Source: Grammothele lineata
Lineage: Eukaryota > Basidiomycota > Agaricomycetes > Polyporales > Polyporaceae
DNA: 64,000 nucleotides
Direction: 5' to 3'
Assembly: GCA_002150815.3 (NCBI GenBank)
Contig: NDFF03000061.1
Location: 292,976 to 356,975 of the forward strand
Below the pieces are notes generated by a model. It did not search any database and was not told the origin of the DNA. It saw nothing but the letters and a program-made list of their open reading frames with translations. A program made the position numbers and the translations under genes. Below are positions 56,926 to 64,000 of this stretch, in pieces (the first letter of the stretch is position 1; the number at the start of each line of letters is the position of its first letter).

Positions 56926-58036
56926 TAAGTGTCCTGACCACCTCTGTACTATCGGTGGTCCATCGCGGTTGCCCTAAGCGCTCCGTTTACTAGCGCCGAG
57001 GCCAAGCCCGTGGATATGGTTGAATAAGCGAGCTCGCAGCTGATGGAAGTTCAGGAGGTGTTAAAACAACAGATGGTGAGCCAGAACCTCCTTTCGTGCG
57101 TACCGGGCGTAGTTGACAGGTACCCAAGAACTTGTGGGCGAAAAACCAGACCATGCCACAATGTCTCCCGGCGGCTCCAACGTCCTCTGCCCTATCACCA
57201 AAGGCTGTGGATCCTCAGACTGCGGAAGAGCCTCCCGACGATAATGCGCCGAAGGCCGCGGGACCTATCACATCGGTCCAAGATGCCACCGGTCACTCAG
57301 TCGTCCTAGACCCGACGCCGCTGGATCGTCCCAAGGGCCGGCCTGTACAACCTGTACCTGCTCCTAATCATTCACGCCCCGCCCGCCGACGTGTCGGTGT
57401 TGACATCTACGTAGGCGGGTTTGTCTTCACAAGGAGCATGATCGGGCGTCTGTGTATAGACGCATACAATCTCGCTCAAGATGAACTCGACGTTACTGGC
57501 CCGATCGACCTCGCTTCCATGTATTTCGAAGAGTGTCAAGTCATCGACGGCCCAGATCTCATACCGGTTGCGGCACGTTACGAACATGCACCGGATGTAG
57601 ACGACGTGGCGTATCTCCTTCCTTGCAGAGTGGCTATCGTCAGTGGCGACAGAAAACGGCCTGATCTGTCGTTCAACGAGGACGCGGAAGCATACGCAGA
57701 GCAGTGGTTCCCTCGTCGAGTTCGAGAGTCGCCGGCGTTCAGGAAGGCCCGATATATACAATATCTCTATCCAAACAACATTGCACGTAAGTGTCACGTT
57801 CAAAATCCTTCAAGGTTTTCCAGCTCATCATTGGCCGCCCAGCAAACAATTGCATCGTGCGGAAAATGGCGGAGCACCGCAAATCAGTTCGCACCGAGCG
57901 CGAATTGGCTGCCCGACAATGGATAACCCAGCATAATTTTCAACGCATGGTACGTTCTCTGCTGTGTATGCTGGTATAGATGTTTATGTTTTCGTCGTAG
58001 CCACCTCCATTACCCACACTCTATCTCGTGGATTAG
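56506..58036 (+). CDS. Uncharacterised protein, paralogous N-terminus to gene at 60769
   Basis: Seven exons (56506-56552, 56606-56704, 56777-56924, 57040-57075, 57120-57786, 57843-57949, 58001-58036) give 379 residues. The first three exons correspond to the first three of the gene at 60769: a short basic start with TRKRARE, a Lys/Arg-rich segment, and the motif RRPLGDPLKELQTI, which matches EQPLGDPSSELDSI there. After that the proteins diverge. This one continues with a Pro-rich linker (PRPARRRVGVDIYV region) and a folded part including SMIGRLCIDAYNLAQDELD, MYFEECQVIDGPDLIPV and VRKMAEHRKSVRTERELAAR. I know no family for it. A DNA-associated role is only hinted at by the basic N-terminus. 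The small 36-base exons are the least certain part. Confidence 0.5.
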
Positions 58037-58609
58037 GCGCACCATGGCTTTACTTGTCTTGGTAAGGATTCACCCCTTGCTCTTGACGTACCTACTGACT
58101 TCCCCCCGATAAATAGCCTTCCACTACGTTTTAGAGGTATCGAATGTATCTTCTGTATCGCTAGCTTGCATTGTATTTCTGTACGATTAGCCGTTTCATT
58201 ATTCATTCCACTCGCCGCCTTCTGGTGTTTTCCTTCGCGGATCTGAAGTGGCGTGTTGCTTCGGCCTTAACCGTGCGTAGGACGTTAATTGGTAATGTGC
58301 ACGGCTCGCTTCGAATAATCGAAGATGCAAAGTAAAGGATGCCGATGGACAGGTCCAGTATGCCTGACCCCTCTCATTCATTTCCCAATCATTTCCTCTA
58401 CTAAGCCTGACCACCAGGTTGCGCCCTTTAGCGCACTAGCTATTTCAGCATGACATGAATTATTGGTGTTGTCTACATACATCACCATCGCTAATACTCG
58501 AGACTAGGACTCAGGAGGCCATGCAACTAACTTGGATCTAAGCTCAAGGGGCGGAACCTCTCGCCGAGGTCCAAATTCGTGGAGGGGTCTCCGTTGGTTC
58601 TCGATGTAG
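58037..58609. other. Spacer between duplicated units
   Basis: About 570 bases between the end of the gene at 56506 and the start of copy B. It is AT-rich with no supportable gene. The short open frames at 58199-58414 and similar are unsupported. Confidence 0.4.
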
Positions 58610-61112
58610 AGCCTTGGGAAGACATACCCCCAAAGAGTTGATGTGGCTTTCGGTCCACGCATTTCTTGCGCGACAGAGCCTTTCCATGATGAGGTCGCAA
58701 AACCCGAGATCTGAATAATGCGGGCTGCGAAGATGTCAGACAGGTTCATCACTTAGCGACAAAGGTCTGAGTCATCGAGAAGAACATCTATAGGACCCGA
58801 GAAGTATCTAGACACGATATCTTGGAGCATAGCGGCCACCGGGGACCTGGGGGCGAGCGTGATGATACAGACTGTTACGAAGGCATCGTTCTGTTTGACG
58901 GCAGCATGTTGGCCGTACACCACCTCTCGGTTTGCAAATCGCGCCTACCCCATGTTTGAATCCTGCGACTGGGCTACGTTACACTCACCTTCCGTTCATT
59001 GCTGCCTCCTTCTCCGTTATCGATTGCACCACGGAGTTAGAGGGGGACAGCTCCGTTGATACAAGCTGATGAACTTACTTCACACCATAGGTAGAGACTA
59101 GCAAACGTCTGCCTGTCCACTCCGATGTTCCCCGAGTTTGCAAGATCGAGGATCTGGCAGCGCGGGCTGAGCTTCGCACCTCCAACGAACCTCCTGCGCA
59201 CAGTGCTATTGACCGTCGCCAGATCATATAAGGAATGGTTTGCCTTAGACTTTCCGTACCACTGTCGGTGTGTGCATCAGAGGATGCAGAAGGAGTAGCC
59301 GAGGCTGTACGTGCGTGCTCTCGAAGATGTTCGCAAGGCTCCCGAGTCGTTCAAATCGTATGCTCCTTCCCATCGGAGCGCTTCATGCCCGCAAGGAGAC
59401 TTGTGGCCGTTGTGCTGGGAGGAGGTTGAGAGGACTGAAACAGCAGCTCTGACGCTCACGAATTGAGATCTGAGAGGCCGAGTGGTGGCTGTAGACGTGA
59501 GGAATGGACGGGCGGCAGGGACAACCTGGCGTCTCTGGTTTCGTACCTTCATCAAATCTCTCTCTTCACGCTCTCACTCCCCTTCCCCTCCGCCATTCGC
59601 GGGCTACCCAAGACCGTTCATCCGCTCCCAGTTGACGCTTCGAATGACCTCGTCTTTACTATTTACATAGGTATGCTCTGGTAGTGTACTTACGGGCCTA
59701 GTGCCTCACCCGCCCTTGACTCTGTCGCGGGTCTCTGTACACGGAAGACTGGATACAATACACGTATTCGATCAAGACTCTTTGCGGCCCTGAATCCAAG
59801 GCGCTATAAGACTCTGAAGGTTCAATAGCGACACATCTGCTGAGCCTCAGCGCGACTTGCTGGTAAGTCGATGTTTTGGACCAGTGGCACTTCGACACCC
59901 ACAGTCGGGACAGGGCAGACTATACCCCAACATCCTCCTTTACAATCTACAAGTTACTAGATCTACCGTACTGTCATAACAGCCCAGGCGGCTTGAATCT
60001 GTTGATTCGTCGCGCAGGGACTCAGCACTAGCCTCGCCTACATTGAGGTTGCTGACCCCATGCATTCGATCGCGCGTGCGGACAGGTAACATTTTCGCGA
60101 CCTCGCAGGAAGGATCTACTTCCCTTCGCAGCTGCGGTCCGTATTTTTCGGAGCTCTCGGATTATGGGCACGTGTGCAGGCCGAGGTAACTAATACCAAG
60201 AACGAGTTCGCTCAGGGAAGGTAACGCGACTCGGAGGTACGTCCAGGAGCTCTCATCAACCCGTTTCTTTTTGTGACGTTTGATATCGTTTAGGATGCGA
60301 GTGTGATACACCATGTTGCGCACCTACCAAGGGTACAGTCGAGGTAGCTGCCGCCTACCATCTTGATAACTAGATACCCATTTAAAAGAAGGAGCGTTCA
60401 GGAATATGCGGGCTCATATTTACACACTCCAAATACTCTAAGAATCAGCTGCACTCTGGAGACGGCGGAGAATCCAGGACAATGGCCCGCGGTACGCGGG
60501 GCAATTCGTGTGCATTCAATGACATCATCTTCCTAACCCGTTACAGTTTTTGAAACTCAGAGTGTAAAGCCCCACGAGAACAATAGAAAATCGCTTCCGG
60601 ATGAAAGCGCGTACGGAGCTCCTGATTCGGACTGCAGCAGGAACGCGTACTACACGTGATCGCATTCGTAGCCCGCGGGGCCACAAGTGGTCTACTGAAG
60701 AAAGTCGAATCTCCTCGCATTGTTCAAATCACCTCTCTCTCTCAAACGCCTATGAGCATCGTCTCCCGATGGAAACACGCAGGAGGAAACGGGGGCAAGA
60801 TGCTCCTACGAATCCTCGGTGAGTCTCGCTACTAACATAATAACCGTTCAACGGGCATTGCACCGAGCGCGTTACTGACCACCGTACGTGCAATCCTTTC
60901 CCCAGCCACCCAACGCAAGGCGGACCACCCGAGAGCAAAAGAACTCGTTGGAACTGGACGATTTATGCTCTGTGAGTCCTGAGAACCGCACATTTCCGAT
61001 TCCTGGCTGATATAACATGAACAGACCGACCATCGAAGAGCAGCCTTTGGGAGACCCCTCAAGCGAGCTCGACAGCATAGTGGACTTGTTGGGAAAGTTC
61101 ACCAAGATCATG
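58610..61112 (+). repeat. Diverged direct duplication, copy B
   Basis: Partner of 54970-56925. It runs from the gaagacataccccc block near 58618 (copy A near 54981) through the third exon of the gene at 60769. About 600 extra bases relative to copy A are spread over 59300-60650. In the non-genic part, copy A has an open minus-strand frame of 82 codons starting at 55429, which in copy B has a stop two codons after the matching start. Any gene there is therefore dead in B or was never real. No terminal inverted repeats or transposase were found, so ordinary segmental duplication is more likely than a mobile element. Confidence 0.8.
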
Positions 61113-63081
61113 GTAAGCTATCATAACACTCGTGCGATCTGACCACCGCTGACTTGTACGTATAAGCGCGAGTGAGTATCTGCGCTGCCCATCTACGTCG
61201 TCTTCAATCGACCACCATCCTGACCACTCACTTACTTTTCAGGGCAAATAGGCAGAGGGAGGTCACAATCATTCTCGAGTCGATTCAGGGTCGGCTGGAG
61301 GCGTATTCCAAGCAAGTGCTACGTGATACTGTGAGTGGTCACGATATTCTAACCATGTTTGTGTTGATGACCGGGCCCCTTGATCACCCTGGAAGGCACT
61401 TCTCGAGGAGGCGATTGTTAGAAGAGAGCGCGCGGAAGACGATCTCATGAGAGAACGAATGAGACGCGTCAGAGCCGAAGAAGAACTCAAGAAAGCCGGT
61501 GGCAGAGTTCGCGTGGAGACGGCCGAGGTAGTGATAAATCGATTGAATCTCTATCCTAACTTCCTATGGGACAAGCTCCTGCGCCTGCTCAGGGTGCGTT
61601 ACGAGACGTCTATCGACTATTGCATTGCGGCGCTCCTCGCGATTCTCTTCCCACCCTCTGGAAGCTTCAACGTCGTGCCTCAATGTCGCCTGCGCAAGCA
61701 GATCAGTCCCAACAAACGTCTAACGTACTTTGAATCATTGGTCAAGGAATGGCATACCAAGAAGACCGCCAACGAGTCAAAGTCTCTCATCGCACCTTCC
61801 GTGCCTGCCGATCCTTCCCACACCGATAGCCCTCCTGACTCGCCTCTGCCTGCTGTTCCAGCCCACGACCTTTCTCCGTCCCCCATCCGACACAACACGA
61901 AGCAGCAAGCGTCCAAGCTTCCCGCCATCGAGATGTCTCCACAAGTTTCTGGAAACGTGGGAGAGCCTCGCCCCTGGACCATCAGCGAGGCAGAAGTCGC
62001 CAGCGACATATTTCGACGCGCAGCTCCCCTTGACAGCTCGACCCCAGTTCGCCGCGGCGGAACATCTTCTGAAGAGATGCGCATGGACGAATCTGATGAC
62101 GGTCCGTACTCCGTGCCTGTTTTCGTGCCGAGCGTGGCTGTCGAAGACCACAATGCGGCCCCGGAAGTGCCTACAGCTCCCCGGGATAGCACTTCTTCTG
62201 GCTCTTTGTCTACCGAACATCATCACAAGGACATACAGAGAGCCGTTTCTGCAAGCGGGCCGTCGCGTTCGGCTAAGTCTCACTGTCCCCAATCCTTCTC
62301 AAAGGCTTCGCCTCCCTCGACAACCTCTGAGGAACGTCCAGTCCGCGGTATTGATCCGGAGCAGAAGCAGCTCATGTCGAACACATCTACTGCTACTCGT
62401 GCTAGTGATGTACCAGACGCTCAGCGGCTTGAGAACCCGTCCGCGTCGACAGTTGGACTCTTAAACTCGATGGCCAGCAAGGGATCTTCTGCCACATCCG
62501 CCTCCGGTGTTCGTGACTTAGCGTCGCTGGACCAAGCTCCCCAGACCCCCGGTACTCGCACCCCCTCCAAGCCGGGTCTCTCTATGTGTGGCGACATATC
62601 CAATAACACTCCAGAGGTTGACCCGGAAAACGTGTCGAAGGATGACTTCGGGCAAGACGTCCCAGGAAGAAAGCTGGGTAGGGCGAAGAATGTAATCCCT
62701 GACTTTGTGGTGGTTAGGGCAGGTGTCGACGGCCAACCAGATGAGCCACTGATCATCGTCGAGGACAAGATATCGGGAAATGCATTCGAGCAGCTGCGTG
62801 AACACTTCCAGCACTTCCCCAAATCACTGGAGATTATTGGACTGGGCCCCCGCCTAGTGGATGGCCGCGGACCCGGGGTCGAGTTCATGATCGTTCAGCG
62901 CAACCGAGCCAAGCCCGGTGCCCCTGCGGAAATCTTCCTCCCAACGGATCGCGGCCCCGGAAACAAATATCATCTTCCTACAAGTCCGGTCCTGCACAAG
63001 ATTCTGCAGGACATTTCTCGACGGGAATGGAGGGATGCTTCTTATCCAACTGCTGGCGTTGTCTATACCCGAGAGCTCTGA
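60769..63081 (+). CDS. Uncharacterised protein with C-terminal PD-(D/E)XK-like domain
   Basis: Five exons in the simplest model (60769-60818, 60906-60971, 61025-61112, 61256-61330, 61396-63081) encode about 654 residues. One or two further introns between 61517 and 61690 are possible: a 48-base candidate there has a good CTAAC branch site. The N-terminus is basic and paralogous to the gene at 56506 (PLGDPSSELDSI). Next is a strong coiled coil (RERAEDDLMRERMRRVRAEE), then about 330 disordered Ser/Pro/Thr residues. The C-terminal 130 residues are folded: VIPDFVVVRAGVDG, EPLIIVEDKISGNAFEQLRE and EIIGLGPRLVDG. Asp529, Glu549 and Lys551 with the following Gln fit the PD-(D/E)XK nuclease core. A nuclease or nuclease-derived DNA-binding protein is inferred; I know no named family. 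Confidence 0.6.
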
Positions 63082-64000
63082 TTGCCGCGCCGGGCCACGG
63101 CCGAGTTTGTGCCGTAAGTACTTAGGGGCCTGGATTAGTGGGACTGTCTGACTCACATTGTGTGAACGTTTCGAGCGATACACATGCAGTTTTATTCGTA
63201 CTTCACCGTATGCTGTATCCCTATGAACTTGCCTATGCATCACTGATTCGCTACATATGTACTCTACCATTAAAATGATTCATGCGATTTATGCTGGTCC
63301 GAAATGTCGCATCGGCTTTCAGGGTGACACATACGACATTGCGGTCATATAACACACGCCGCTTAGGGTTTCTAGCAACCGATGAATGAGCTACAGCTCG
63401 TTTTGCGACTAAGTAGCGTTCTCCAGTACGCCAAGTTCTCGGTGCGCTGGCCAATGCTAACTTCTCCGCGCGGTTCGAGTGGTCAACAGCACGTACTAGC
63501 CATCGTCAGCACGAATAGCTCGCTTCGCAGTCCGAGTACGTGACGGCGTGCACACTTCTGTGGGCAGTACTAGAAGAGAACTTCGTACCTGCTTTCAGTG
63601 AGCTAGTAAGCCGCAGGCTGCCACAGTGCCACTTCGCTGTTCAGAAACGTTGACCACTCAACACTCAGGCTCTTCCATAGAGACCCTACTCAAAGATGAG
63701 GTAAGACTTCTTGGTATGCGCCTCTAACTGGAATTGGTCATACCGTTCCTCTAAAGTTGTTGTTGCGGACCTGCGGTACTTTACAACTGGGATTATGCTC
63801 CCCGTCTTGACCACCGTGAGGATAGGCGCCTAATGCAATGTTGCCCTCCAGTACGAAGGAGGGCACCTAGCCTCTTCAAACTTTCCATGCGTACTGAAAC
63901 AGCATTAGATAGCATGCATATGCGTTTTCGTGGTGTTTCGTGCGTATGGAGAGCACTTGGTGCCTTCACTCGGTCCTCGGCGCCAAATGCCCAGTTGTAG
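63082..64000. other. Right edge, no supportable gene
   Basis: About 920 bases beyond the last gene. Only short, unsupported frames are present. A small hairpin (8-base stem tgccctcc / ggagggca with an 8-base loop) lies at 63842-63865. Whatever gene lies next begins outside the window. Confidence 0.45.

Noticed and set aside
54970..61112. Transposable element as the cause of the duplicated unit
   Set aside because: No terminal inverted or long terminal repeats, no transposase or reverse transcriptase, and the unit includes the 5' exons of a spliced host-like gene; segmental duplication explains it better.
61113..61255. 5-base microexon (cgcga) in the gene at 60769
   Set aside because: It would add Arg-Glu and keep the frame, but a single intron ending at the AG at 61254-61255 is also in phase and simpler.

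Overview
This is eukaryotic, almost certainly basidiomycete (Agaricomycetes, polypore-like) chromosomal DNA. Genes are tightly packed on both strands and split by many GT-AG introns of about 45-75 bases. Codon use is GC-rich, intergenic gaps are short, and the gene content is fungal: a secreted S53 peptidase, Prp8, Alg7 and a glyoxysomal isocitrate lyase. Exon-intron models were built by hand from splice signals, reading-frame continuity and protein family motifs. The models for the main genes close with consistent phase and a length divisible by three.

Layout, left to right. A secreted tripeptidyl-peptidase-type sedolisin (1147-3470, +) converges on a PHD-finger gene (3662-5367, -). A 26-exon PX-PH phospholipase D (6989-13512, +) and the spliceosome core gene PRP8 (13938-22176, +, 22 exons) follow. 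Next come a PH-domain, Pro/Ser-rich protein (22711-27467, +), mitochondrial COQ5 (28390-29592, -) and a divergently transcribed FCF2-type rRNA-processing gene (29809-30933, +). A SET domain joined to a Tad3-type tRNA deaminase subunit lies at 31276-33218 (+), followed by a small TIGR04076-family gene (33303-33781, -). Two tandem long-chain acyl-CoA ligase paralogs with the same 14-exon structure occupy 34769-41400 (+). F-actin capping protein alpha (41731-43019, -) is divergent from a zinc-rich protein of unknown function (43314-45523, +). ALG7 (46105-48107, +) and isocitrate lyase (48723-50523, +) complete the conserved part.

From about 50.8 kb to the right edge the character changes. Genes are unrecognised and apparently lineage-specific, spacing is looser, and a diverged direct duplication links about 54.97-56.92 kb with about 58.6-61.1 kb. 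Two of the unknown proteins carry a PD-(D/E)XK-nuclease-like pattern. This is the accessory, fast-evolving part of the window.

Functional themes: isocitrate lyase ends in a canonical peroxisomal SKL signal and both acyl-CoA ligases end in TKL. Fatty-acid activation and the glyoxylate shunt, which work together during growth on lipids or acetate, therefore lie within about 16 kb. The remaining conserved genes are housekeeping (splicing, ubiquinone, N-glycan initiation, ribosome processing, tRNA editing, actin capping) and show no operon-like logic.
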